DNA of 64,000 nucleotides from Pseudomonadota bacterium (GTDB lineage Bacteria > Desulfobacterota > Binatia > Binatales > Binataceae). Location: positions 18,423 to 82,422 of the forward strand of contig JAJPKP010000007.1 of the NCBI GenBank assembly GCA_021323675.1. Reading direction: 5' to 3'. Under the pieces are notes generated by a model. The model was not told the origin of the DNA. It did no database searches and saw only the letters and a list, made by a program, of their open reading frames with translations. This document shows positions 1-8,317 of the stretch, piece after piece. The translations under genes were made by a program, and so were the position numbers. Numbering within the stretch: position 1 is the first letter of the stretch; each line of letters opens with the position of its first letter.

Positions 1-328
1 GAAACGGATTGCGATTTGCGCCGTGCCCGCTCACGTCGATCGCGAGCACCGCATAGCCGTTTTGCGCGATACGGCGCGCGAGCGAGCTCAAGGATTGACG
101 GTCGGCGCTGAATCCATGGATCAACACCACCGCGGGCGGCCGATGCGCCGGCGGGATCACGTGAAAGAACGCGTTTCGATCTCCCGGAAGGTATATCGTG
201 GCGGGTTCCTGCCCGGGCAGATTCACGAACGCGTGCGCCGGACCGCCCGCGTCGAGAGCCGCGAGCCGCGCGGTGGCCAGAACCAGGAGAATCCCCGTTA
301 TCAGAGCGAAAATGTACAAGGGCTTCAT
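1..328 (-). CDS. Exported alpha/beta hydrolase, 5' part only (runs off left edge)
   Basis: Reads on the minus strand from an ATG at 328 and leaves the window after about 109 codons with no stop. The N-terminus is a hydrophobic export signal (MKPLYIFALITGILLVLATA, then Ala-rich). It is followed by a typical alpha/beta-hydrolase beta-strand and oxyanion segment, PPAVVLIHGFSAD, then a second strand GYAVLAIDVSGHG. An AAAGG-like sequence lies upstream of the start. The nucleophile elbow and the rest of the triad are outside the window, so the substrate cannot be told. Fold assignment is good; function is open. Confidence 0.75.
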   Translation of the reverse strand, partial: MKPLYIFALITGILLVLATARLAALDAGGPAHAFVNLPGQEPATIYLPGDRNAFFHVIPPAHRPPAVVLIHGFSADRQSLSSLARRIAQNGYAVLAIDVSGHGANRNPF

Positions 329-506
329 CGATCTGCCGGCCTTTCAAAGCGAGTCAGTTAGCTTTACGATGCCGCTCCGCTGAGTTTCAGGGCGATTCGC
401 CGTCGATCGATGGCAATAGCCCGGCGTTTGAGCGACAGCATCGGCTTGTTGCAAAGCCATGGGCTCTCCTTTCGCGCGATTATTTCATCGCGCGCCCTGC
501 GAACCA

Positions 507-1013
507 CTACGCTTCTCGCCGGCGCATCTCCCGGCCGGAAAGCTGTTCGATTCTGGTGGAAACAATCCACATGTGTCCGAATGGATCCTGCAACCGGCCG
601 GCGCGTTCGCCATAAAATTGATCGCGAACCGGAAAGATCACTTTTGCGCCCGCCGCGATCGCGCGTTTCGCGACGGCATCAACCTCATCAACTTCCAGAT
701 GGATAACAACTGGCGTTCCGCCGAGCGCGGCTGGGCTGCTTGCGCCGACCCCTTGCGACTGATCGGCCAGGAAGATCGGCGCATCTCCGATGCGGACCTC
801 GCAGTGCGCGATCCTGCCGTCGGCCCCGACGAGCCGAACTATTTCTTCGGCTCCGAACGCGCGCTTGTAAAACTCGACCGCGCGGGCGCCATCGTTGACT
901 ACCAGGTATGGCACGGCGCCGCGAATCGCGGCCGCCGGCGGCAAAGGCGGTTTTGCGGGCTTCCTCCTTGCGCGGCTGGAAGTGGCGGTCCGTCTGGTCT
1001 TCGCCTTCTTCAT
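507..1013 (-). CDS. Single-domain VOC (PhnB/glyoxalase-like) protein
   Basis: 168 residues. The first 25 residues are Lys/Arg-rich and look unstructured. The rest is one VOC domain: VPYLVVNDGARAVEFYKRAF, GRIAHCEVRIGDAPIFLAD, then an RLQDPFGHMWIVST end typical of the PhnB/DUF1428-like branch. The start at 1013 was chosen because it lies 5 nt after the stop of the upstream four-VOC gene (stop at 1019) and the domain begins shortly after it; longer forms overlap that gene. Same family as the four domains encoded next door, probably a detached copy. Third gene of the ECF sigma operon. Substrate unknown. Confidence 0.8.
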   Translation of the reverse strand: MKKAKTRRTATSSRARRKPAKPPLPPAAAIRGAVPYLVVNDGARAVEFYKRAFGAEEIVRLVGADGRIAHCEVRIGDAPIFLADQSQGVGASSPAALGGTPVVIHLEVDEVDAVAKRAIAAGAKVIFPVRDQFYGERAGRLQDPFGHMWIVSTRIEQLSGREMRRREA

Positions 1014-1018
1014 CGTCT

Positions 1019-2944
1019 TCAGCGCCGAACCTGCCCAAGCGGAGTTGCAATGTACCAGATGTGCCCGAAAGGATCCTGCACGCCGCAGCAGCGGTCGCCC
1101 CAGTCTTCGTCCTTGATCGGGTTGACCATCCGAGAGCCGCCGTCGATCGCTCGCTGGAACGCATCGTCGACATCCGGGACATGGACGTAGAGATGCAGCG
1201 GGGTGCCGCCGAGCTGATGCGGCGTACGGACATGGCCTTTCGCGACGCCCTCCTCGAAGTGCGCCGCAGTCGCGCCGCACAGCATCACGTTCGTGTTGCC
1301 GATGGCGATCTGCACGTGGCTCACGTGCCCATCCGCCTCAACCTCGCGGTGCAGCTCCCTGGCCCTGAAAACCTTCTTGTAGAAATCGGCGGCGGTTTCC
1401 GCGCTTTCGAAATACATGAACGGCATGATTGCGGCGGATGCCTCGGTGGCCGGCTCGCTTTCCAGCGCGCTCTGCCGCTGATTCGGCATTCGCGGTATCT
1501 CGACCCGCTTATGGGTTGCGATGTACCAGACATTGCCGAAGGGATCCGTCACACCGCTCGAGCGATCGCCGTAAGACTCGTCGCGCGGCGCATACATCGA
1601 CTTCGCTCCTGCGCGGAGCGCGCTGCGGTAAGTGGAGTCGACATCGGGCACGTAGAGGTGCAGCGCGGGCGGCATCGGCTGATACGGCACATGCGCTTCG
1701 CCCATCGCGATAATCGAGTCGCCGATCCTGATCTGTGCGTGCAGAACCGCGCCGCGCTCGTCGGCATGGCGCGCGACTTCCTCGGCGTCAAACGCTTCCT
1801 TCAGGAAGTCGATCAGCTTCGACGCGCCTTTCGGATGAAGGTATGGCGTTACGCTGCGAAGCTCGCGCGGCCACGGCGCCGCGGACGGCAGCGGTGTCGC
1901 GATATACCAGTGATTGCCGAACGGATCCCGTACGCTCCCCTCGCGGTTGCCGTAGTCCTGGTCCATCGGAGGATGAATCGGCGTCGCACCCGCCTTGAGC
2001 GCGCGTTCGTAAACCCCGTCGACATCGCCGACGAACAGCCAGATCGCGGTGAGATTCGGCTTGAACTGCTCGTTCGCATCGGCGAGCTCGACCGCTGAGC
2101 CCTCGATCTTCATCTGCGCGTGCAAAATCGAGCCGTCGCGATCATTCACGCGCATCACCTCGTCCGCGCCAAACGCCGCCTTGAGAAAATCGATGAATCG
2201 TGCGGCGCCGTTGACCTGGAGATAGGGCGTGATGCTGTAATAGCCCTCGGGCTTTGCCGCGGCCGCCAGTTCGGCCTTCACGGCCCGGTCCCAGTCAGCC
2301 TTCAGTTGCTGCGGCGCAACGTCGTACATGTGCGTCGCGACCATCCAAACATGTCCGAACGGATCCGCGAACTTGGCGCCGCGATCGCCGTACGGACGAT
2401 CGCTCGGAGGTTCGAGGATTTTTGCGCCGCCGCGCTCGGCCCGCTCCGCGAACGCATCGATATTGTCCACGTAGAGGTGAATGAACGCCGAAGAGCCGCC
2501 GAGCGAGTCTGGGCTCAGATTGAAATTGCCCGGGTCTTCGTCCGCGATCATGATTGGCGCGCTGCCGATCTTGATCTCGGCATGAGCGATATGCCCCGAG
2601 GAATCCGCCATCCGCATCAATTCCTCGGCCCCGAACGCTTCCTTGTAAAAGTTGATCGCGCGAGCCGCGTCCCGGATCATCAGGTAGGGGGTTGCGACGG
2701 TTCGGCGGCGCACCGCCGCAACATTCTTGCTCAGATCGGCTGCAAGCCGTGCCTTGAAGCTTGGCCGCGGAAGGCCGCGCAGATCGCCCGCGATTCGCAG
2801 AAGAGCGGCAACGGCGGAATTCACGCGCGGAAGCCTCGCCTGCGCCATCGCCGCCTCCACCGCCCGATCGAGCTGATCGATCGGACTCGGCTTAGCCGTG
2901 CGGCTGCGAACGGCTCTATGCCTTCGCTTCGCCATCGTTTTCAC
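1019..2944 (-). CDS. Four tandem VOC domains with an anti-sigma-like N-terminus
   Basis: 641 residues. Four consecutive VOC/PhnB-like domains occupy roughly residues 80-210, 235-352, 362-475 and 500-635. Each starts with a 'ITPYL...A..FIDFLKAAFGA' strand-helix and ends with 'DPFGNHWYIAT'. The first ~70 residues are different: a helical segment with LLRIAGDLRGLPRPSFKARL, which resembles the start of DUF5667-type anti-sigma factors. The gene start overlaps the end of the ECF sigma gene by 29 nt, so the two are translationally coupled, and it occupies the place where an anti-sigma factor usually sits. Single VOC proteins are common; four in one chain is unusual. It may be a ligand sensor for the sigma factor or a multi-domain enzyme; the sequence does not decide. 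Confidence 0.8.
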   Translation of the reverse strand: MKTMAKRRHRAVRSRTAKPSPIDQLDRAVEAAMAQARLPRVNSAVAALLRIAGDLRGLPRPSFKARLAADLSKNVAAVRRRTVATPYLMIRDAARAINFYKEAFGAEELMRMADSSGHIAHAEIKIGSAPIMIADEDPGNFNLSPDSLGGSSAFIHLYVDNIDAFAERAERGGAKILEPPSDRPYGDRGAKFADPFGHVWMVATHMYDVAPQQLKADWDRAVKAELAAAAKPEGYYSITPYLQVNGAARFIDFLKAAFGADEVMRVNDRDGSILHAQMKIEGSAVELADANEQFKPNLTAIWLFVGDVDGVYERALKAGATPIHPPMDQDYGNREGSVRDPFGNHWYIATPLPSAAPWPRELRSVTPYLHPKGASKLIDFLKEAFDAEEVARHADERGAVLHAQIRIGDSIIAMGEAHVPYQPMPPALHLYVPDVDSTYRSALRAGAKSMYAPRDESYGDRSSGVTDPFGNVWYIATHKRVEIPRMPNQRQSALESEPATEASAAIMPFMYFESAETAADFYKKVFRARELHREVEADGHVSHVQIAIGNTNVMLCGATAAHFEEGVAKGHVRTPHQLGGTPLHLYVHVPDVDDAFQRAIDGGSRMVNPIKDEDWGDRCCGVQDPFGHIWYIATPLGQVRR

Positions 2945-3506
2945 CCATCCGCAGCCGCAAATTCTGCAGGCCGCGGAACTGAAGCTGTTTTACGGCGCCC
3001 TCGGTGCGCCCGATCTGAGCGGCAATCTCGCGAATGCTTTTTTCTTCCGCGAAGCGCATCACGATGACGCGGCGCTGATCGGGCGGAAGCGTATCGACCA
3101 TCCGGTAAAGCCGCGCCCTGTTCTCGACCGCATCCGGACATGGCTCATAGGAGTCGGCAGGGTCGGAGACCGCGGATTGCCTGACAACGCGATTTGCGCG
3201 ATCCGCGATTTCGTTGGCCGCAATCTTGTACAGCCACGCGGCGAACGGCACGCCACGCCATTCGAACCTGCCGATGTTCCTGAGCGCCTGATGAAAAACG
3301 TCGGCGGTCAGGTCTTCGGCCTCGTGGCGGTCGCCGACGCGCCGGAAAACAAACGCATAAACTCGCTCGAAATTGTTCTCGTAGAGATTTGCGAAATGGC
3401 GCGTGTCGCGCTGCGCGGCTTCGATCAGCCGGTGCTCGTCAGGCTCCCGGTCGGGAGCCGTCGATGCGGATGCCCTGCGCGCCATCGTCCCAATGGTATA
3501 AACCAT
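2916..3506 (-). CDS. ECF-family RNA polymerase sigma factor
   Basis: 196 residues. Region sigma2 is clear (FANLYENNFERVYAFVFRRV, then RHEAEDLTADVFHQAL and WLYKIAANEIADR), followed by sigma4 (LPPDQRRVIVMRFAEEKSIR, then EIAAQIGRTEGAVKQL). It recruits core polymerase to a specific promoter set. First gene of a three-gene minus-strand operon with the VOC genes; its 3' end overlaps the next start by 29 nt. A second Met at codon 8 (position 3485) is an equally good start; neither has a strong Shine-Dalgarno. No classical transmembrane anti-sigma gene is adjacent, so the control of this factor probably involves the VOC protein. Confidence 0.9.
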   Translation of the reverse strand: MVYTIGTMARRASASTAPDREPDEHRLIEAAQRDTRHFANLYENNFERVYAFVFRRVGDRHEAEDLTADVFHQALRNIGRFEWRGVPFAAWLYKIAANEIADRANRVVRQSAVSDPADSYEPCPDAVENRARLYRMVDTLPPDQRRVIVMRFAEEKSIREIAAQIGRTEGAVKQLQFRGLQNLRLRMGENDGEAKA

Positions 3507-3570
3507 CGGGCGCGCAAAAGGTTACGGCCGCCCGGCACGGAACGAAGCGCTTTGCCAGGTTCGGACCGGC

Positions 3571-4656
3571 CTAGTTGTGCCAGGGCTCGACGAGGATTTT
3601 GGCGTGCCGCTCCGGCGAGGCCAGATCCTCGAATGCCTGCGCTACGCCTTCGACGCCGACCTTGCCCGTGATCAGCGGGTCGCCGTTGATCTTGCCTTCA
3701 GCCAGATTGCGCAGCGTGTCGGCAAATTCGGCGGGCGTGTAGCCAAGCACGAACTGGATGTTCAATTCCTTGTTGATTCCGAACATCGGCTCGAACGAAT
3801 CTTTCTCCATGCAGACGCCGACCACCACCACGCGCGCACCCGGCGCGGCGGAAGACATGATCGAATCGATCACTCCGGGTACGCCGACGCATTCGAAGAT
3901 AACTGCCGGGCGGCGGGCCGGCCCCGGCATCCAGGGCGGCAGCGCGGGCGCCCTGGAAGGATCCCTGTAAACTGCCATCTCCTTCCAGGTCTCGAACGGA
4001 GATTTTTCCTTGGGATCAACGACGACATCCGCGCCCATCTTAAGCGCGAGCTCGCGCCGGCGCGGCGAGAAGTCCGCCGCCACGATTGGATGCTGCTCTT
4101 TGAGCTTGAGCGCCGAGATGACTGAAAGGCCGACCGGTCCGCATCCGATCACCAGCGGCGCGTCATCCTTCTGCAGATGCGCCTTCTCGACGGCGTGGTA
4201 CCCAACCGCCATCGGCTCGGTGAGCGCGGCGCGTTCGGTGGACAGGCCATTGGGAACCTCGAGCAACAACCCTTCGGTCAGTCGCATCAGTTCGCCGTAG
4301 CCGCCCGGATTTTCGTTCGAGTATCCGACGGTCTCGACGCCGGTCGGACGGATCAGCACCGGCATCGCGCATACGCGCTGTCCGGCTTTGAAATGCTTCT
4401 GGGTGTTGGGCCCGAAGTCGACGATTTCAGCGCAGAATTCATGGCCCATCACGATGTCGCGCTTCAGGTCCATCACGAATGCGCCGCCGGATCGCCGCGC
4501 GCCTTCAACCAGCTTCTCGGCAAACCTGAGAGCGTGCAGATCGGAACCGCAGATTCCGCAAGCCAGGGTTTTGACCAGCACTTCGCCGGGGCCCGGGGTG
4601 GGGACCGGAATATCGGCGACGACGAGCTTCTTGTTTCGCATCACAGCGGCGCGCAT
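3571..4656 (-). CDS. Zinc-dependent alcohol dehydrogenase-like (MDR) oxidoreductase
   Basis: 361 residues of the medium-chain dehydrogenase family. Visible are the catalytic-zinc segment LACGICGSDLHALRF, MGHEFCAEIVDFG, the NAD(P)-binding glycine motif VIGCGPVGLSVISALK and a typical end RHAKILVEPW. The four-Cys structural zinc loop is missing. The start at 4656 has GGAGG eight bases upstream; an ATG ten codons earlier lacks one. It resembles threonine/sorbitol-dehydrogenase-like members, but the substrate cannot be named. Single-gene unit, separated by about 470 nt from the PhyH gene. Confidence 0.85.
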   Translation of the reverse strand: MRAAVMRNKKLVVADIPVPTPGPGEVLVKTLACGICGSDLHALRFAEKLVEGARRSGGAFVMDLKRDIVMGHEFCAEIVDFGPNTQKHFKAGQRVCAMPVLIRPTGVETVGYSNENPGGYGELMRLTEGLLLEVPNGLSTERAALTEPMAVGYHAVEKAHLQKDDAPLVIGCGPVGLSVISALKLKEQHPIVAADFSPRRRELALKMGADVVVDPKEKSPFETWKEMAVYRDPSRAPALPPWMPGPARRPAVIFECVGVPGVIDSIMSSAAPGARVVVVGVCMEKDSFEPMFGINKELNIQFVLGYTPAEFADTLRNLAEGKINGDPLITGKVGVEGVAQAFEDLASPERHAKILVEPWHN

Positions 4657-4824
4657 TGGTATCGACCTCCGTACGCGCCCGCGCATAACGCGGGCGAATC
4701 CGCCTCACTCTACCGCAAGAGGTGCGCTGGCTAGAAGCCCAACGCGATCCGCGAATGACCAGCCCCGGCCGGCCGATTACTTCGATCGCGCCGGGACTAA
4801 GTCCAATGGCCCGAACCCATATTC

Positions 4825-4856
4825 AGGTGGCGCGGGCCTCCGTGCCCGCGCCACCT
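4825..4856. repeat. Dispersed palindrome, copy 1
   Basis: Perfect 13-bp inverted repeat: arm AGGTGGCGCGGGC at 4825-4837, loop CTCCGT, complementary arm 4844-4856. The same palindrome, with one arm mismatch and loop CTTCGT, occurs at 18804-18835. Both are intergenic and close to gene 3' ends. It would fold into a very stable hairpin but has no T-run, so it is more REP/MITE-like than a standard terminator. Confidence 0.7.
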
Positions 4857-5040
4857 AAGGATTGTGATCGCAGCGAACTGCGAAGCTTCTGAGGTCTCTC
4901 GCCTTCGCGCTCTATGCAGAGCGACTTTTCTGTTTGGGAACTTTGCAGCAGGTTCGGACGGTCAATCAATTCATTACCGGCGAGGACTGCCGAGGAGCTG
5001 GCGCGCATTCGATCGGATCAAGATCGCATCCGCCGATAAC

Positions 5041-5071
5041 CCGAAGCCACCTGGGGATGGCTTCGGAGTGG
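5041..5071. repeat. Inverted partner segment of the dispersed repeat
   Basis: Contains a 9-bp-arm hairpin (CCGAAGCCA at 5041-5049, TGGCTTCGG at 5058-5066). Read on the minus strand, 5046-5071 matches 18785-18810 at 25 of 26 bases. So the left half of the 18.8-kb repeat is present here in inverted orientation, about 200 bp from the palindrome copy at 4825. Confidence 0.6.
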
Positions 5072-5124
5072 ATTGAGCCGAGGCTCGACAAAGTGCCCTT
5101 TTTCCGCGCACTTGCGACGCCGGC

Positions 5125-5940
5125 TTAGCGTGAGGGCGGCGGGACTTTGTGCCCCGCGCGCAGCACGAGGTACTGCCGATCCGGCGCGTTGCAGGCGGCG
5201 TTCGATTCGACGATGCGCGCGCCGTCGGGCGCGTATTGGAGGATGTACGCTTTCCTCACCGATTGCGTCAGGTTGGGCCCCGTGCGATGCGGCGTCAGCG
5301 AGGAAAACACCACGATGCTGCCGGCGCTTGCGGGCACCGCGACAGCCTCAGGCCCGTCTTCCTCGCGGCATACCCATCCCAGTTCGGTAAGACGATGCTT
5401 CAGCGTGCCCCTGAGATGCTCACCCGCGGCAACCCACGGACATCCGTTCTCCTCGGTCGCATCCGTAAGAGCGACCCAGCAGGTCAGGTATGCCTGCGGC
5501 TCGACGTAGGTGTAGCCGTTGTCCTGATGCCACGGGAACGGCTTCGGGTACTCGGGCTTCTTGTACACCGCCTGATCCCAGTACAGCCGCACGTCCGGAC
5601 CAATCAGGTCGTGACACAAATCGGTGAAAACCGCCGATGCGGATAGCTCGCGCAGAAACGGCGATCGCTTCACCAAATGCACCGTGAAGCTGATTCCATC
5701 TGCTTCAGCGATAAACATCCGGCGGCTCGGTACGGAGCGCAGCGCATCTTCGACTTTTGCTTCCCACGGATCGATCGCTTCGATCGCGCGGGCGACGATG
5801 TCCGCATCGAGCGCGTTTTCCAGAACGAAGAATCCGCGGCGATTGAACGAGTCGGCCTGCTCTTCGGTAATACGCCGAAACGGCCCGCGCGCGGGCTTCC
5901 ATTCAAAGCCGCGGTTTAAGGGATGAAGCTCGCCGATCAC
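5125..5940 (-). CDS. Phytanoyl-CoA dioxygenase (PhyH) family protein
   Basis: 271 residues of the Fe(II)/2-oxoglutarate-dependent PhyH family. The iron ligands are visible as HxD in PFPWHQDNGYTYVEP and the distal His in SSLTPHRTGPNLT; the nearby Arg suits 2-oxoglutarate binding. The N-terminal EEQADSFNRRGFFVLEN is the usual family opening. The start is a GTG at 5940. Members hydroxylate carboxylic-acid or CoA substrates, or small natural products; this one's substrate is unknown. Encoded just upstream of nothing obviously related, on the same strand as the HdrD-like gene. Confidence 0.85.
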   Translation of the reverse strand: MIGELHPLNRGFEWKPARGPFRRITEEQADSFNRRGFFVLENALDADIVARAIEAIDPWEAKVEDALRSVPSRRMFIAEADGISFTVHLVKRSPFLRELSASAVFTDLCHDLIGPDVRLYWDQAVYKKPEYPKPFPWHQDNGYTYVEPQAYLTCWVALTDATEENGCPWVAAGEHLRGTLKHRLTELGWVCREEDGPEAVAVPASAGSIVVFSSLTPHRTGPNLTQSVRKAYILQYAPDGARIVESNAACNAPDRQYLVLRAGHKVPPPSR

Positions 5941-6019
5941 GGGTCCCCGTCGATTGCGAAGGCTGCGCGCTTTCCAGGGCGGATGCTCTCGTAGCGCGGA
6001 ATCCGCAGCGCTTACGGCA

Positions 6020-8116
6020 TCATTTGGTCTGCGCGCCGGTCGCTTCCGCCATTATCTCCGCGAGGTCGCGGACGCGGACACTCTCTTCGAGCGATCGCGA
6101 TTTTACCGCATCCTCGATCATCGTCATGCAGAACGGACATCCGACCGCCACGCACTCGGGTTTCGATTCGCTCAACTGGTCGAAGCGCTTCTGGTTGATG
6201 CGGGTGCCTTCGTGCTCTTCCTTCCAGAAGCATCCGCCGCCCGCGCCGCAGCAGAAGGTGCGATTCTTCGATTGATCGATTTCCGCGACTTCGGCGCCGG
6301 GGATGGCGCGAAGCGCTTCACGCGCGCCGTCCCATTTGCGGTTGTGCCGGGCCATGTAACAGGGGTCGTGATACGTGACGCGTGCGCGCAGCACTTCCTT
6401 GGGCTTAAGGCGCCCGGCGCGCACCAGCTCGGCCAGGAACTCCGCCTCGTGCATCACGTTGTAGTTGCCGCCAAAGTCCGGGTACTCGTTCTTGAGATTG
6501 TGGAAACAATGGGGGCATTGCGTCACGATCCGCCGCGGCTTGTAGCGATTGAGCGTTTCGACGTTCTGCTGCGCCACGGTGGCGTAGAGATATTCGTTGC
6601 CGAGGCGGCGCGCGGGATCGCCGGTGCACATCTCTTCCTTGCCCAGAATTCCGAAGCGCACTCCCGCCTGCTTCATCAATGACGCGAACGCGCGCGAGAC
6701 TTTCTGATTGCGCTCGTCGAACGAACCCGCGCATCCCACCCAGTAGAGCACATCGAGTTCTTCCGGATTTTCGACTTCGGCCATCTCGGGAACATCAAGT
6801 CCGGCCGCCCAGTCGGCGCGCTTTTCGGCGGCGAGTCCCCATGGATTTCCCTGGTTTTCGATTCCCTTGAATGCGCTCGTCGCTTCCTGCGGGAACTTGC
6901 TTTCCATCAGGACCTGGTAGCGGCGCATATCGACGATGCGCTGAATGTGCTCGATTCCGACCGGGCATCCTTCTTCGCACCATCCGCACGACGTGCATCC
7001 CCAGATCGCCGCTTCGGTAGCGACCTCGGTAATCATGTCGGGGCCGTTCCATGCGGGCGGTTCGGCGCCGTTTCCGTTCGCCTTCGCCGCGAGCAGGACG
7101 GGAGCCTTCTGCAGCAGATGCTCGCGCTGCTCGATCACGAGATATTTCGGATTGAGCGTCTTGCCGGTGTTCACCGTGGGACAGTTGATCGTGCATCGCC
7201 CGCACTCGAGGCATGCCGACATGTCGAGCAGTTGCTTCCAGGTGTATTGCTCGACCTGCGACACGCCGAAGGTTTCGGCGGTCTCGAAATCCTTGATCGG
7301 AGCGAGGCGGCCGCGCGGACCGAGATTGCGGAAGAACAGATTCAAGGGGCCGAAAACCAGATGGCGCAGCTTGGTGAACGCGAAGCATGAGAGCAGCACG
7401 TAAACCAAAAGCAGGTGCACCATCCAGAGCCATCGATGGTACGTCGGGCCGGCGCCGAGCGCGCCTTCGATGCTTCCGATCGTGCGCCCCACGTATGCCC
7501 ATTCGGTGAACTGCGGATGGGTCGCGTTGATGCGCGCGCCTTCGAGCATCAGGCCCGTCACCGCGACCAGCACCATCATCGTCATCGGAAACCAGTAGCC
7601 GAGCCGGTTCTCCAGGTTGTCGTTGACTTTTTCCGCGGGAGGCTGATTCAGCACCGACGGCTTGCGGACCTGGCGGCGCGCGCCTTCCGCCAGCACGCCC
7701 AGGATGAGCATAAGAAAGAAGGTGTCCATCGCGGCTTTGAACACCAGGTAGAAGTCGCCGTAGTAGAAATAGAGCCTCAGTCCGAACAGCTCGAAGAGGT
7801 CGCGGACGTCGCTGTTGATCGCGACGATCGTCGTGCCGATGAACAAGCCGACGAATCCGGTGTAGAACGCGTAATGCATCCATCCCCACGATTCGCGCAC
7901 GACATAGCCCTGCCCGAAGGCATCGCGCAGCGCCAGAAAGACGCGGCGGGGAATCTGGTCGAGGCGATTGTCCGCCGTTCCGAGCCGGACGGTGCGAATC
8001 CATCCGAGCCCCACCACTACGTAGCAGCCAATCAGCACTACCAGCAGCGCGTACATCAGGACGATGAACGGGACCGGGACGTTCCAAAGGATCTGGCGGG
8101 TGACTTGCTCGTTCAT
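6020..8116 (-). CDS. Membrane-bound heterodisulfide-reductase-like (Fe-S) oxidoreductase
   Basis: 698 residues. The N-terminal ~270 residues carry several membrane helices of the nitrate-reductase-gamma type. A dicluster 4Fe-4S domain follows (ACLECGRCTINCP, then GCTSCGWCEEGCP). Two CCG domains close the protein: one around WVGCAGSFDERN ... MCTGDPARR, the other around YHDPCYMARH ... TFCCGAGGG. This layout is that of HdrD/GlpC-like proteins that pass electrons between a soluble donor, often electron-transfer flavoprotein, and quinone. The start at 8116 has GGAG six bases upstream. No etf genes lie alongside, so the donor is inferred. Probably important for acyl-CoA oxidation or a similar catabolic route. 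Confidence 0.85.
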   Translation of the reverse strand: MNEQVTRQILWNVPVPFIVLMYALLVVLIGCYVVVGLGWIRTVRLGTADNRLDQIPRRVFLALRDAFGQGYVVRESWGWMHYAFYTGFVGLFIGTTIVAINSDVRDLFELFGLRLYFYYGDFYLVFKAAMDTFFLMLILGVLAEGARRQVRKPSVLNQPPAEKVNDNLENRLGYWFPMTMMVLVAVTGLMLEGARINATHPQFTEWAYVGRTIGSIEGALGAGPTYHRWLWMVHLLLVYVLLSCFAFTKLRHLVFGPLNLFFRNLGPRGRLAPIKDFETAETFGVSQVEQYTWKQLLDMSACLECGRCTINCPTVNTGKTLNPKYLVIEQREHLLQKAPVLLAAKANGNGAEPPAWNGPDMITEVATEAAIWGCTSCGWCEEGCPVGIEHIQRIVDMRRYQVLMESKFPQEATSAFKGIENQGNPWGLAAEKRADWAAGLDVPEMAEVENPEELDVLYWVGCAGSFDERNQKVSRAFASLMKQAGVRFGILGKEEMCTGDPARRLGNEYLYATVAQQNVETLNRYKPRRIVTQCPHCFHNLKNEYPDFGGNYNVMHEAEFLAELVRAGRLKPKEVLRARVTYHDPCYMARHNRKWDGAREALRAIPGAEVAEIDQSKNRTFCCGAGGGCFWKEEHEGTRINQKRFDQLSESKPECVAVGCPFCMTMIEDAVKSRSLEESVRVRDLAEIMAEATGAQTK

Positions 8117-8317
8117 TTAGCGCTCCGGAATATGCCGCGCGGGCCGGTCCGCGCATTCGCGGCTCGCGGACGCCCCGCTGCTCGTATCAGTCTTAAATCA
8201 GACCATCGCGAGTAAATTCAATGACCCAGGGAATCGGCGGATTTTGCGGATTTCATCGATTGGTTTTCCAGATCGGCGGCGTCGCTGAAGTGCGGAAACG
8301 CGCCTGCGGTCCGCGCG

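Larger units (their letters stand above)
4657..5124. other. Gene-poor interval with two palindromic repeat elements
   Basis: No reading frame here looks coding. The interval holds a 13-bp-arm palindrome at 4825-4856 and a second hairpin at 5041-5066. Both have relatives near 18785-18836 (see repeats). Confidence 0.5.

Noticed and set aside
364..570. Small minus-strand frame between the hydrolase and VOC genes
   Set aside because: No ribosome-binding site, no motif, and it overlaps the end of the real VOC gene.
908..2098. Long plus-strand open frame of 396 codons
   Set aside because: It lies antisense to the four-VOC gene. The minus-strand product has clear domains, while this one is Arg/Ala-rich without motifs, a usual shadow in high-GC DNA.
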